From NCBI GenBank assembly GCA_036555705.1, contig DATBKT010000086.1, positions 1 through 38,429 of the forward strand: a stretch of 38,429 nucleotides of DNA, in the 5' to 3' direction. Shown one piece after another: positions 8,464-17,106 of the stretch. The translations under genes and the position numbers were made by a program. Numbering within the stretch: position 1 is the first letter of the stretch; every line of letters begins with the position of its first letter. Under the pieces are notes generated by a model. The model searched no databases. It was not told the origin of the DNA and worked only from the letters and a program-made list of their open reading frames with translations. Source of the stretch: JARBAU01 sp029237525. GTDB lineage: Archaea; Thermoproteota; Nitrososphaeria; Nitrososphaerales; Nitrososphaeraceae.

Positions 8464-8640
8464 CAGATGCATCGAGTTTTGCTGTGAGAAGTTCAAACTA
8501 GTTTGATACACATTAGACTTCAACTAAAGTGATTGATTACTATTAGGTCAGGTATAGACTTTACTACGTGTTTCACGTTTTATCTAGATTGAGAGCGATA
8601 GTTTACCTACAAGCTGATTTCTCTAATCTAGCTCTACATT

Positions 8641-9370
8641 TCATTTAGTATCGTGCTTTTGCATATGTAGATGCATAGTAGATTCAGAGTATGCATTTAA
8701 TGCATCAGCGTTTTCAACAAACTCCTCTGTGTTACCGTGAAAGAACATTTTACGATTAAGACAAGCTACCTTGTTTGCCAATTTCAATACTGAGTCTAAA
8801 TCGTGTGACGCCCCAGACAATTGTAATCTTGTTATGAATGTTAAGGTCTTCAAGGAGACTGTGAAATTTATTCTGCGAGTCAATATCAATTCCAGTTGCT
8901 GGTTCGTCGAGTATTAATAGTCTCGGGTTATTAATGAATGCTTTTGCAATTAGAGTTCTTTGTTGTTGACCACCAGACAATTCCCCAATTCGTCTTTTTC
9001 TTTTGTCATATAATTCAACTAACCTAAGTGCTGCATCCGTTTTTTCTTTTGATGGTGGTTGTGAACTGCCTAACGAGACAATTTCCTCTACAGTTGCGGG
9101 AAAACTAGTATCGATTGCTCTTTACTGTTGTATGTAACCAACGTTCTTTAGCATTGATTTATTTTTTCTAATATCTGCACCGAATAGCTTAATGACTCCA
9201 TTATAATCGTTTGTCAAACCCAAAATACATGAAAACAAGGAGGTCTTTCCAGCACCGTTGGGACCAATTAATCCTAAAATATCTCCTTCAGTTACTTTGA
9301 AGGAAATTCCATCCAAAACATTAATTGTACCAATGTCGTAAGATAGATTGTTAACCTCTATCACATTCAA
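8641..9370 (-). pseudogene. Broken ATP-binding subunit of a ZnuC/MntB-type metal ABC transporter
   Basis: One ancestral gene read in three pieces. The 5' part (9370-9125) has Walker A GPNGAGKTS and the Q-loop VGYIQQ, then an in-frame TAA at 9122-9124 where family members continue. The same frame resumes with RAIDTSFPATVEEIV, the signature LSGGQQQR and Walker B LLILDEP. At about 8808-8815 a net +1 shift in a GGGG tract moves the H-loop SHDLDSVLKLANKV into the next frame, which runs to the end. The pattern (VEEIV after RAID, short length of about 240 aa) fits Zn/Mn importers. No permease or solute-binding gene is adjacent. Two lesions make a real pseudogene more likely than one sequencing error. 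Confidence 0.85.
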
Positions 9371-9817
9371 TTAAATTCGTTCCTTTCATTCACGCCGATA
9401 ACTAGTAAATACGAATAAATGAATATTACTCTAGTGTTATTGGCATTCATAATGGGATACTTTGATCTGCAAATCACACTCATAGATAAAGACATTCCGA
9501 TTGATGGATAGATATTCCAGATGAACAGATTCGCAAGGAAATCCCAATCAGATACCTTAAGCAACTGAAAATGTAGGAGAGATCCACAACATTCATCATA
9601 CCAATTGCTCTACTGTAAGATCTGCTTTATATCATTAGTTCCTGATAAAATTGATACTCAAATACGGATTGTATTAGCAGCATCGCTGGTGAATTGGCAT
9701 ATAACAAATCTAATTAACATTTTTAGATAATATTCCAGCATAGATAACTGGCTCTACATTGAAGAATCAGCAGATCAAGTGTTTAATATTTATACGACAA
9801 TTTGATCTAAAAGTTAG
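9371..9817. other. Gene-poor interval, possibly decayed coding sequence
   Basis: No intact gene seen. On the plus strand short protein-like fragments are broken by stops, for example a 30-codon hydrophobic piece from ATG 9424 and then, one frame over, DIPDEQIRKEIPIRYLKQ ending in TAG. These could be remnants of a gene lost with the neighbouring ABC ATPase, but no family is recognisable. The end of the interval carries the TATA-like TTTATAC (9788-9794), 26 bp before the methyltransferase start. Confidence 0.4.
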
Positions 9818-10585
9818 TTGCGAATCAAGAAATTTTTATCATCATTACCACAATCAATTCTGAATGGTGATGAGGTCACACTTTATCCCGGCCCGATAAG
9901 AAAACTATTTGAGTTCGCCAACCTTGGTAGTTCAGATACTTTCTACCATCTAGGTTGCGGATCAAGTGATAGTATTAGAATTGCTCATGACGAATTTAGA
10001 GTTAAGAAATCTGTTGGTGTAGAGGTAAGCAAGAAACTGGCTATTAGAGCTCGAAAAAAAATCAGTCATTTAATAAATGCTGAAATAATAAATAAAGAAT
10101 TCAGGACGATCGATTTATCTGAAGCAACTGCCATATTTTTTTGGTTCACTGATGACAAGCTAATAGAACAAATGATTAGAAAATTTGAAAAGGAGCTAAA
10201 AGACGGTGCTAGATTGATAACGATTTGGTCTCCACCTGATCTAATGATCCCTTCAAAGACTGAATTTCCATTCATGTTGTGTCAGAAGCCTTTCAAATAC
10301 GCGAAGGATGTAGCAGAACAAATTACTACAATCTGTGGAACCTCATGTATCGACTTTACTGCATCTTGGTATCTTGCGGAAAGATATATCCAAAATCTTG
10401 AGTCAGTAGAGGAAAGATACATTAGGTTCGTAAACATATTCCAAAGTCTAATAATTTGGATAAATGCATGGAACGCAGGGATTGCTTGCGAGGAAGAGAT
10501 CCCTCCGCCAGTAGATGCATATATCGGAATCCTAAAGACATTTTATAATATCGATCTTACAAGCCTGATAACAAGAAAGCAATAA
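9818..10585 (+). CDS. Class I SAM-dependent methyltransferase, DOT1-like Rossmann fold
   Basis: 255 aa. Motif I is FYHLGCGSSDS (residues 42-52), followed by the acidic end of strand 2 (VGVEVSKKLAIRARK). The strand-4 segment is ATAIFFWFTDD, then ELKDGARLITI. The SAM-binding half resembles archaeal DOT1-like/PrmA-type enzymes. The C-terminal about 110 residues (from QKPFKYAKDVAEQ) are helical and not recognised, so the substrate is unknown. The start is TTG 9818, supported by the TATA-like box at 9788-9794. It lies between a pseudogene and the large Ala-rich protein gene, convergent with the latter. Confidence 0.72.
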   Translation: MRIKKFLSSLPQSILNGDEVTLYPGPIRKLFEFANLGSSDTFYHLGCGSSDSIRIAHDEFRVKKSVGVEVSKKLAIRARKKISHLINAEIINKEFRTIDLSEATAIFFWFTDDKLIEQMIRKFEKELKDGARLITIWSPPDLMIPSKTEFPFMLCQKPFKYAKDVAEQITTICGTSCIDFTASWYLAERYIQNLESVEERYIRFVNIFQSLIIWINAWNAGIACEEEIPPPVDAYIGILKTFYNIDLTSLITRKQ

Positions 10586-10760
10586 ACTAGCACGTACAGA
10601 AAATCTGCTTTAAATATAATACCAGAAATGGGAACATAAGACAGGACACTTATTGCAGCATATATCATATTTTCTTCTGTGTCCGACAGATGAATTGTTG
10701 CTATAAATTGCAGCTATTTGATATCAAAGAATGCGTTAGGGATGTAATTAAATTAAATGG

Positions 10761-13259
10761 TTATTTGAAAATTATCGTTTGCGTAACAGCGCTGTTGTCT
10801 CCAAAATTTATCTGAGATCTGCCGTTGTTCCAAAGCAAAATATCTGTTATCTGTGATACCGTATCATGTCTTTTGGTAAACGGGTTAGTCCCGCTAATAA
10901 CTTGCCCGAGATCAGTATGATACAATGCATCTCCCGTATTTGCATTATTCAATGTCTTCTTGAGGTCAACTACTACTGCATGTTGTACTCCGTTGTCTGT
11001 TATGGTAGCGGCTATTATTTTCAACTTACTACTAGGCGAATTGAGCGAAATATGACCGCCTACAATATGGAATGGATTTGTATCTGAAAGTGGTAATATT
11101 GCATTCTCCTGGAATATATTTCCCAATCTTATCGTTTCCAAGTCTACATATGTAGAGGGTGAGAAAGTCACTATTTTTTTAGTGACTGTACTTGGTTCGT
11201 TCGAAACAATCACATTCTGGATATACTTTACTCGGTATATGCAGGTTGCACTCGAAGAGGCGGATGCGGCTGCTGCGGCCGCATTAGGTGAGGCACCTGC
11301 TGCTGAAGCAGCTGAAGATGCTGCAGCCCCGATTTTACCACATGAAGCGCTGCTAGATGCGGCTGCTGATGCTGCAGACGCGGCTGCTGATGCTGCAGCA
11401 GCTGAGGCACCTGCAGATGAGGCTGCCGACGCTGCAGCAGTACCGGCAGCTACTGAGGATGCCGCAGCAGCTGATGCACCTGCAGATGAGGCTGCCGACG
11501 CGGCTGCTGAAGCCACTTCAGTCACTGATCCTCCACTGGCTGCTGCTGCAGCCGCTGCTGCAGCAGCGGCTCCTCCAACAGAACTAGAAGATGCTGAAGA
11601 CGCGGCTGCTGATGCTGATGCTGCTGTCGTTTCTGCTGTCTTAGGAGGTAGGCCAGTTGAACTTGCCGCTGCAGAGGCTGCAGCAGCACTCGATGCAGCA
11701 CCACCACTTGCAGCAGTTGCAGCAGCTGCGACGGCAGCAGCTGCTGATGCCACACTAGCAGAAGCTCCTGAACTGGTAGCCGCAGCAGCAGCCGCTGCCG
11801 CAGCCGCTGCTGCTGGTGATGCTCCTTTAGACGATGCAGCTGCAGATGCCGCTGCAGCAACTTGACCCGTAGAGGAGCCACTGGCTACTGACTGTGCAGC
11901 AGCTGCGGCAGCTGCAGACGCTGCAGCCGGAGACCCACCAGATGAAGAGGCGGCGCTCGCAGCTGATGCTGCAGCTGCTGCGCCGGCGGCCGCAGCTGAT
12001 GCCGCCGCGGCAGCGGCAGGTGAGGCACCGTTTGATGCAGCTGCAGCTGCAGCTGCAGCTGCAATATTGGATGACGATGCTCCATTTGCTGCTGCCTTTG
12101 ATGCTGCAGAAGAGGCGGCGGCTGCGGCTGTAGAAGATGCACCTGCAGAGACTGCAGCCGCTGCAGCAGCAGATGCTGCAGACGCACTAGGTGATGCACC
12201 AGAGGAAGCAGCGGCTGCGGCTGTTGCAGCTGCAATTCCAGCAGCGGATGATCCACTTGCTGCTGCGGAGCCAGCTGCTGAAGCGGCTGCTGAAGCAGCA
12301 TTGGATGAAGCCCCAGCTGCTGAAGCGGCTGCAGACGCCGCAGCTGCAGTAGTACCTGCAGATGCAGCAGAGGCAGCTGCTGAAGCGGCAGCCGGTGTTG
12401 CACCATTTGACGACGCAGCAGCTGCAGCCGCTGCAGCCACATCTTCAGCTGAAGCGCCACTTGAAGCAGCAGTTACTGCAGCAGCTGCAGCAGCTGCAGC
12501 AGCTTCTTTAGATGCTCCCGAAGCAGTTGCAGCTGTTGCCGCGGCTATTCCAGCAGCAGTTTTGGCCGGAGCTCCAGCTGCGATAAGGGACGAAGCTGCG
12601 GTGCTTCCCACCTCGGCAGGTGTTGCACCCGAAGATGCGGCTTGTGCTGCTTTTGATGCAGCTGCTGATGCATCTTCTGGCTTGACTTGTCCTTCGGGTA
12701 CGACACTTTCAATTAGAGGTTGTAAAACATTCTGCTTGGCTTGACTATTATTAGTCGCTGATGTAGTTTGCCCCTTCTGCTGTCCAAGATTAGATAAAGA
12801 TGGGATAATTCCCTGGTTGGCGGGTTGTTCATTCGACGAAGTGTTATTTTCTGATGAGCTTGGTTGTTGTGCATTGTCTTCTGATGAGCTTGGTTGCTGG
12901 GGAACAAAGACTGGTGGTGTATTTGGATTCGAATTTTCTGATAAAGATGGTTGTTCTGGATTAGTAGTGTTCAATTCGGCTGTAGGGTTCTGTAGAGAGG
13001 ACTGTTCCCCACTTAAGTCAGAACTGGAGGACTTCTGTAGACCACCATTATCAGAGGTAGGCTGCTGAAAAGAAGAATTTTCCTCGTTAGTAACATCTCT
13101 AGCTGAACTGCCGGGCTCGTTGGAATTGTCGCTCGATTTGTTCTTGCTTTTAGCAGCCACTAGATCATAACCACTTAAGGGAAGAATGCCAGAAATAACA
13201 ATAATTGATATCAATATAACTGCGAACATGTGCTTCGAGTCTATGATAGTGTGTAACAT
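10761..13259 (-). CDS. Large secreted Ala/Ser/Gly-rich repeat protein (about 832 aa)
   Basis: Four parts. (1) A signal peptide at residues 1-37 with hydrophobic core AVILISIIVISGILPL and end LVAAKS. (2) A Ser/Asn/Gln/Pro-rich linker at about 38-196, including the doubled unit QQPSSSE. (3) About 475 residues (197-672) almost entirely Ala, Ser and Gly, organised as about 24 units of 14-24 residues: an Ala block with Ser every third or fourth position, then a turn such as SSGASP, SNGATP or SSGASA. (4) A unique 160-residue domain (673-832) opening with CIYRVKYIQNVIV, with mixed beta-like sequence and no recognised family. ATG 13259 is chosen over TTG 13265 because TATATTTATA at 13281-13290 is about 26 bp upstream. 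The product is probably exported and fibrous or wall-associated. Function unknown. Confidence 0.82.
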   Translation of the reverse strand: MLHTIIDSKHMFAVILISIIVISGILPLSGYDLVAAKSKNKSSDNSNEPGSSARDVTNEENSSFQQPTSDNGGLQKSSSSDLSGEQSSLQNPTAELNTTNPEQPSLSENSNPNTPPVFVPQQPSSSEDNAQQPSSSENNTSSNEQPANQGIIPSLSNLGQQKGQTTSATNNSQAKQNVLQPLIESVVPEGQVKPEDASAAASKAAQAASSGATPAEVGSTAASSLIAAGAPAKTAAGIAAATAATASGASKEAAAAAAAAAVTAASSGASAEDVAAAAAAAASSNGATPAAASAAASAASAGTTAAAASAAASAAGASSNAASAAASAAGSAAASGSSAAGIAAATAAAAASSGASPSASAASAAAAAAVSAGASSTAAAAASSAASKAAANGASSSNIAAAAAAAAASNGASPAAAAAASAAAAGAAAAASAASAASSSGGSPAAASAAAAAAAQSVASGSSTGQVAAAASAAASSKGASPAAAAAAAAAAAATSSGASASVASAAAAVAAAATAASGGAASSAAAASAAASSTGLPPKTAETTAASASAAASSASSSSVGGAAAAAAAAAAASGGSVTEVASAAASAASSAGASAAAASSVAAGTAAASAASSAGASAAAASAAASAASAAASSSASCGKIGAAASSAASAAGASPNAAAAAASASSSATCIYRVKYIQNVIVSNEPSTVTKKIVTFSPSTYVDLETIRLGNIFQENAILPLSDTNPFHIVGGHISLNSPSSKLKIIAATITDNGVQHAVVVDLKKTLNNANTGDALYHTDLGQVISGTNPFTKRHDTVSQITDILLWNNGRSQINFGDNSAVTQTIIFK
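11244..12671 (-). repeat. Coding tandem repeat: degenerate Ala-block/Gly-turn units
   Basis: About 24 imperfect in-frame units, each an 8-15 residue Ala/Ser stretch closed by a Gly-Ala-Ser/Thr-Pro/Ala turn. Examples of unit ends are SSGATP, SNGATP, SNGASP, SKGASP, SAGASA and SSTGLP. Unit length varies, so this is amplified and diverged rather than a fresh perfect repeat. The codons are dominated by GCA, GCT, GCC and AGC/TCA. As a result the DNA is full of GCAGCT and GCTGCA tracts and both strands stay open in several frames. One Cys (SASCGK) lies inside the array near 11330 and one at the junction with the C-terminal domain. Confidence 0.85.
12036..12063. repeat. 28-bp perfect palindrome made of repeated CTGCAG units
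   Basis: The tract alternates CTGCAG/CAGCTG without a break from T12036 to A12063 and is identical to its own reverse complement. It could extrude a hairpin and is a likely slippage site. It encodes part of an Ala run of the repeat protein, so it may simply follow from GCA-GCT codon alternation. Confidence 0.85.
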
Positions 13260-13290
13260 AATCAAAAATCGTGATAGTGGTATAAATATA

Positions 13291-13773
13291 ATTCGACTAC
13301 CGGTACAAGAAATATATGTACAGCATACAATTCTAGAAATTTTTATCCTTCTACTCCATCATAAATATAGTAAAGTCACATTTAGTACAGCGAAAATCGA
13401 AAGAATTTTACTGTAATTTCGCTTTGGTGGTAGAATACATCTGCACGTAGATTCAATTTATAATAAAACTCGGATTCGGCCATGGTTGTGAAGATTATTA
13501 CTTCCATAACTTTAGGATTCTACCGAGTAATTTGCTGCAATTTAGTTCTACCTAGGTTGTTTATGTGCTGTTTTATTAGTCCGAACTACTTGATTGGTTA
13601 TAGTATTTCCAGCATGGCATGTACCACGGTACAAGGTCTACAGATCAAGAGGTGATCGATTAGAAAGCATCATAAAACACTCATAGTATAAGATATCAAT
13701 AATACATTATTAACAAGTAATAAATTCTCAAGCTCTCCCTGTAGTTTATCACATAAAGCTATTCGTTAACGAT
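13291..13773. other. Non-coding interval upstream of the Ala-rich protein gene
   Basis: About 480 bp without a convincing gene in any frame. It holds the upstream region of the Ala-rich protein gene and the 3' flank of the suf-Rieske operon. The only ordered element noticed is an inverted repeat TGTACC-AC-GGTACA at 13620-13633, which could be an operator or a small hairpin. Several short TATA-like runs occur but without a start codon at the expected spacing. Confidence 0.5.
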
Positions 13774-14091
13774 TCATTCCATCAAAACATAGATTGAACC
13801 ATCCTCTATCTTCGTCTGATATGTTTTTAATGGTTCCTCTGCTGGTAAATTTAATGGAACACCATCTGAAAGTCTGAAGTTAGACATGTGCAGAGGGCAG
13901 GTGATTGTTCTCTCTTTTTCGTTCATGAACCCGTTAGTCAGATTAGCGTATGCATGAGTACATATTCTATCGGTTGCGAAAATATCTTTCTGTATTTTTA
14001 TAAGCATTAGCTTTCTTTCATCATGATCATACTCATAAGGCTCTGATTCCTTCAAATCCTTAATTTGGCAGATCTTTAACCATTCAGCCAT
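13774..14091 (-). CDS. Rieske-type [2Fe-2S] ferredoxin
   Basis: 105 aa. Both cluster boxes are present: C-x-H in ICTHAYANLTNG and C-x2-H in CPLHMSNFRLSDG. The short length and lack of a membrane helix place it with soluble Rieske ferredoxins of the NirD/dioxygenase-ferredoxin type. ATG 14091 was preferred to TTG 14100. The gene starts 12 bp after sufD, so it is surely co-transcribed. A role as electron donor for Fe-S assembly, or as a client of it, is an inference from that position. Confidence 0.88.
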   Translation of the reverse strand: MAEWLKICQIKDLKESEPYEYDHDERKLMLIKIQKDIFATDRICTHAYANLTNGFMNEKERTITCPLHMSNFRLSDGVPLNLPAEEPLKTYQTKIEDGSIYVLME

Positions 14092-14103
14092 CAAGTTCAA
14101 ACC

Positions 14104-15528
14104 CTACCGATACTTATAATGCTTTTCGAAAATATCTTGAGTTTCATGATATCGAGATTTTTCGACTTCTAATATCTGAGCCATTGCCTCATCAGTTTTA
14201 AGCATCAAAGACTTTCCTGTCCACTTATTTTCAATCAAGTAATTGATCCAAGCTCTTATTCCTGATCCCATTTTTCTAGACAAAGGCTCCAGAAATCCAC
14301 TTACAATTTCTCGCTTCGCTGATTCCAAATTCAGTCCCCTCGACATTAGATAAAATATTTGAGATTCATCCATCTGAGCTACAGACGCTGAATGAGTTGC
14401 CTTAACTTCATTTGTTTCAATTTCTAATCCAGGAATAGCATCAGATTTAGCTCCCTTATCTAATAGAATAGAATGACCAGCTAGATATGATTCAGAGCCT
14501 TTTGCACCCTTTCCAATTTTTATCATACCCTTAAAAAGAGACTTTGAAGCGTCCTTCATGACTGATTTAACTAGTACTCGGCCCCTAGAATTATTCCCGT
14601 CATGTATTAAATTCGATGTTACGTCAAATGACTGGTCGCCTACGCCAAATATGATTTCTACATCTTCTGCGATAGAGCCCTGACCTTTCATTACACTATC
14701 AATTTTATACCTAGAAAGCTGGCTACCAAACATCCCAGAATACCAAGATATTCTTCCGTCTCTGCCGAGAAAGGCCTTTCTATTGGAGAAGTTCACAGAC
14801 TTGCTATCCATTGCTTGTAAAGTTACCATTTCTAGAGACGCATTTTGACCAACATGACATTCTAATAACTCAAAGTATGCTTGTTGTGTCTTGTTACCAT
14901 TGGTAGTAGCTGCAGGAGGTGAATAAATTTCCTGGACTACGGTAGCCTTTGAGCCGGACCCTGCAACGATAATATTTCTAGTTACTGAAGAAGTACCCGC
15001 GTTGTCCAGTGAGTTGACTAATTTAATGGGATGTTCAACTACTAGGTTTTTTGGAATATATATAAATAGTCCACCTCTAAACATAGCTCCCTCTAATGCC
15101 AAGAATTTATCCTCAGCGAATCTTAGTTTATTAGTTGTAAGTGTTGTTTTGATCAGGTCTTCGAATTTTTTTAGACCATTATTCAGATCTGTGATAATTA
15201 TTCCACTCTGAGAGTGTGCATTGGAAAGTGAAATTTCGTTGATATTTGTTCCGATTCTCAGAACACTACTTCCTTCTTCTTTTTCCTTGAGCCTTTCATT
15301 TAGCTCTTCGAAGGGCTGATATAACACATTCTTGGCTGGAATCTGTATATTGTTTGGTTTTAATCGATTGGCATCGGAATATTTTGAATATAGAGGGGAA
15401 ACTTCAGCGGGAAGAGATGAGTAATCACTAAAGGCATCTTTTCTCATCTGCGTCAGCCATTGAGGTTCACCATTTTCTTCACCTATTGCTTCGACATCAT
15501 TTAAGCTAATTGAAGATAGAGTTGCCAA
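14104..15528 (-). CDS. sufD: SufD-like Fe-S cluster assembly protein (SufB/SufD family)
   Basis: 474 aa. The right-handed beta-helix core of the family is seen in GGLFIYIPKNLVVEHP, ARVLVKSVMKD-like segments (here GRVLVKSVMKDASKSLFKGMI) and the C-terminal ATHSASVAQMDESQIFYLMSRGL, the hallmark helix region shared by SufB and SufD. It is the more diverged of the two paralogues here and so is called SufD. With SufB and SufC it forms the scaffold/ATPase complex for [4Fe-4S] assembly in the cytoplasm. Start TTG 15528, 50 bp after sufB. No sufC is found nearby. Confidence 0.87.
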   Translation of the reverse strand: MATLSSISLNDVEAIGEENGEPQWLTQMRKDAFSDYSSLPAEVSPLYSKYSDANRLKPNNIQIPAKNVLYQPFEELNERLKEKEEGSSVLRIGTNINEISLSNAHSQSGIIITDLNNGLKKFEDLIKTTLTTNKLRFAEDKFLALEGAMFRGGLFIYIPKNLVVEHPIKLVNSLDNAGTSSVTRNIIVAGSGSKATVVQEIYSPPAATTNGNKTQQAYFELLECHVGQNASLEMVTLQAMDSKSVNFSNRKAFLGRDGRISWYSGMFGSQLSRYKIDSVMKGQGSIAEDVEIIFGVGDQSFDVTSNLIHDGNNSRGRVLVKSVMKDASKSLFKGMIKIGKGAKGSESYLAGHSILLDKGAKSDAIPGLEIETNEVKATHSASVAQMDESQIFYLMSRGLNLESAKREIVSGFLEPLSRKMGSGIRAWINYLIENKWTGKSLMLKTDEAMAQILEVEKSRYHETQDIFEKHYKYR

Positions 15529-15578
15529 ACCTTATCATCGTCCAATTCACACATTCTTCGCTGACAAGAACGTTATCA

Positions 15579-16979
15579 TTATCCTACCGAGCCTTCCATC
15601 TCGAGTTTCACGAGTCTATTTAGCTCGACGGCGTACTCCATAGGTAGCTCTTTTGTGAAGGGCTCCATAAATCCGCCTACGATAAGTGAGAGCGCATCTG
15701 ACTCAGAAAATCCTCTACTCATCAAATAAAAGATCTGATCTTCACCAATTTTTCCTACAGTCGCTTCGTGTGATACTGTAGCGTCATCCTCATTAACTTC
15801 TACATAAGGATATGTGTCTGTCCTAGAGTTATCATCAAGCAATAGTGCATCGCACCTGACGTTTGACTTTACCTCCGTTGCACCTTTTGCTACGTGCAGT
15901 AACCCACGGTACGTAGTCCTACCTGAATCCTTGCTCACAGATTTACTTGTTATTCTAGATGTTGTATGTGGAGCAAGATGAACTGCTTTAGCACCAGCGT
16001 CCTGATGCTGTCCAGATCCGGCAAAAGCAACAGATATGACTTCGGCATGAGCGTTCTTACCTAACATATAAACTCCGGGGTATTTCATTGTTAATTTGCT
16101 ACCAAGATTACCATCTATCCACTCTACCTTGGCATTCTCATAAGCATATGCCCTCTTAGTCACTAAATTATAGACATCTTTACTCCAATTCTGGATTGTT
16201 GTGTATCTTATCTTTGCCCCACGTTTTGCTATGAGCTCCACAACCGCTGAATGCAATGATTCTGTGGTATAAACTGGTGCTGTGCAGCCTTCAATATAAT
16301 GAACCTCAGAATTTTCATCAGCGATTATTAAAGTCCTTTCAAACTGTCCTATATTTTCTGCATTAATTCTGAAATAAGCTTGTAATGGCAATTCTACTTT
16401 CACATTAGGTGGCACGTAAATGAAAGAACCGCCAGACCAAACCGCACTATTTAAAGCCGCAAATTTATTGTCCTCTGGCGGAATGACTTTTCCAAAATAT
16501 TTCTTCAACAATTCCGGCTGTTCTTTAACTGCGGTATCAGTATCAATAAATATAACCCCTTGTTTTTGCAAATCTTCTCGCAAGTTATGATATACAACTT
16601 CGGATTCGTACTGCGCACCTACTCCTGCCAGGAATTTCCTCTCTGCTTCAGGTATTCCCAGTTTTTCGAACGTATTTCTTACAGATTCTGGTACATCGTT
16701 CCAATCTTTGCCCTGCTTCTCTGCAGCTTTGGCATAGTAATAAATATTCTGAAAGTCGATCTTTGACAGGTCACCGCCCCATTCCGGCATTGGCTTGCTC
16801 ATAAATGTGTCATACGCTCTGAGCCTAAATTCCTTCATCCAATCCGGCTCCCCTTTCAGCTTACTAATTTCCTCTACTGTACCTCTTGAGAGTCCCTTCT
16901 TGCTGAGGTAAACATATAACTCAGTAGAATCTTTAAAATCGTATTTACTATAATCCATATTGAGTTCTTCTGTGGTCAT
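15579..16979 (-). CDS. sufB: SufB Fe-S cluster scaffold protein
   Basis: 466 aa, normal for SufB (about 470). Conserved segments: PEWGGDLSKIDFQNIYYYAK near the N-terminus, GVIFIDTDTAVKE, GGSFIYVPPNVKVELPLQAYFRIN, YIEGCTAPVYTTESLHSAVVE with the conserved Cys, YTTIQNWSKDVYNLVTKRA, and SHEATVGKIGEDQIFYLMSRG. It is the scaffold on which clusters are built. ATG 16979 has a strong TATA box at 17004-17013, leaving almost no leader. It is the first gene of the sufB-sufD-Rieske operon. Confidence 0.95.
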   Translation of the reverse strand: MTTEELNMDYSKYDFKDSTELYVYLSKKGLSRGTVEEISKLKGEPDWMKEFRLRAYDTFMSKPMPEWGGDLSKIDFQNIYYYAKAAEKQGKDWNDVPESVRNTFEKLGIPEAERKFLAGVGAQYESEVVYHNLREDLQKQGVIFIDTDTAVKEQPELLKKYFGKVIPPEDNKFAALNSAVWSGGSFIYVPPNVKVELPLQAYFRINAENIGQFERTLIIADENSEVHYIEGCTAPVYTTESLHSAVVELIAKRGAKIRYTTIQNWSKDVYNLVTKRAYAYENAKVEWIDGNLGSKLTMKYPGVYMLGKNAHAEVISVAFAGSGQHQDAGAKAVHLAPHTTSRITSKSVSKDSGRTTYRGLLHVAKGATEVKSNVRCDALLLDDNSRTDTYPYVEVNEDDATVSHEATVGKIGEDQIFYLMSRGFSESDALSLIVGGFMEPFTKELPMEYAVELNRLVKLEMEGSVG

Positions 16980-17003
16980 ATCAATTATATAACGCCGTTA
17001 TGT

Positions 17004-17013
17004 TTTATATATA
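17004..17013 (-). promoter_or_regulatory. TATA box of the sufB-sufD-Rieske operon
   Basis: Minus-strand ATATATAAAA, centred about 29 bp before ATG 16979, which predicts a transcript starting within a couple of bases of the start codon. It is one of the most canonical TATA boxes in the window. Confidence 0.65.
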
Positions 17014-17106
17014 TTTTGGGTTTCCTTTATTTCAATTGAATTATCAGGTACTTTACGACAGGCTATTGCACCTAAATAATAGAAATGGAAAATCTATAAG
17101 TTGAAG

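Noticed and set aside
9367..9564. 65-codon minus-strand ORF next to the ABC pseudogene
   Set aside because: No domain and no promoter; the interval appears decayed and the frame is likely chance.
11228..12460. Gln/Leu/Pro/His-rich alternate frames in the minus strand
   Set aside because: Frame-shifted shadows of the same repeat DNA (CAG, CTG, CAT codons), with no independent start or domain.
11182..12744. Plus-strand Ala-rich ORFs of 227 and 225 codons
   Set aside because: They are antisense to the Ala repeat array. GCA/GCT-rich DNA reads as Ala codons on both strands, and these frames lack start context, signal and unique domain.
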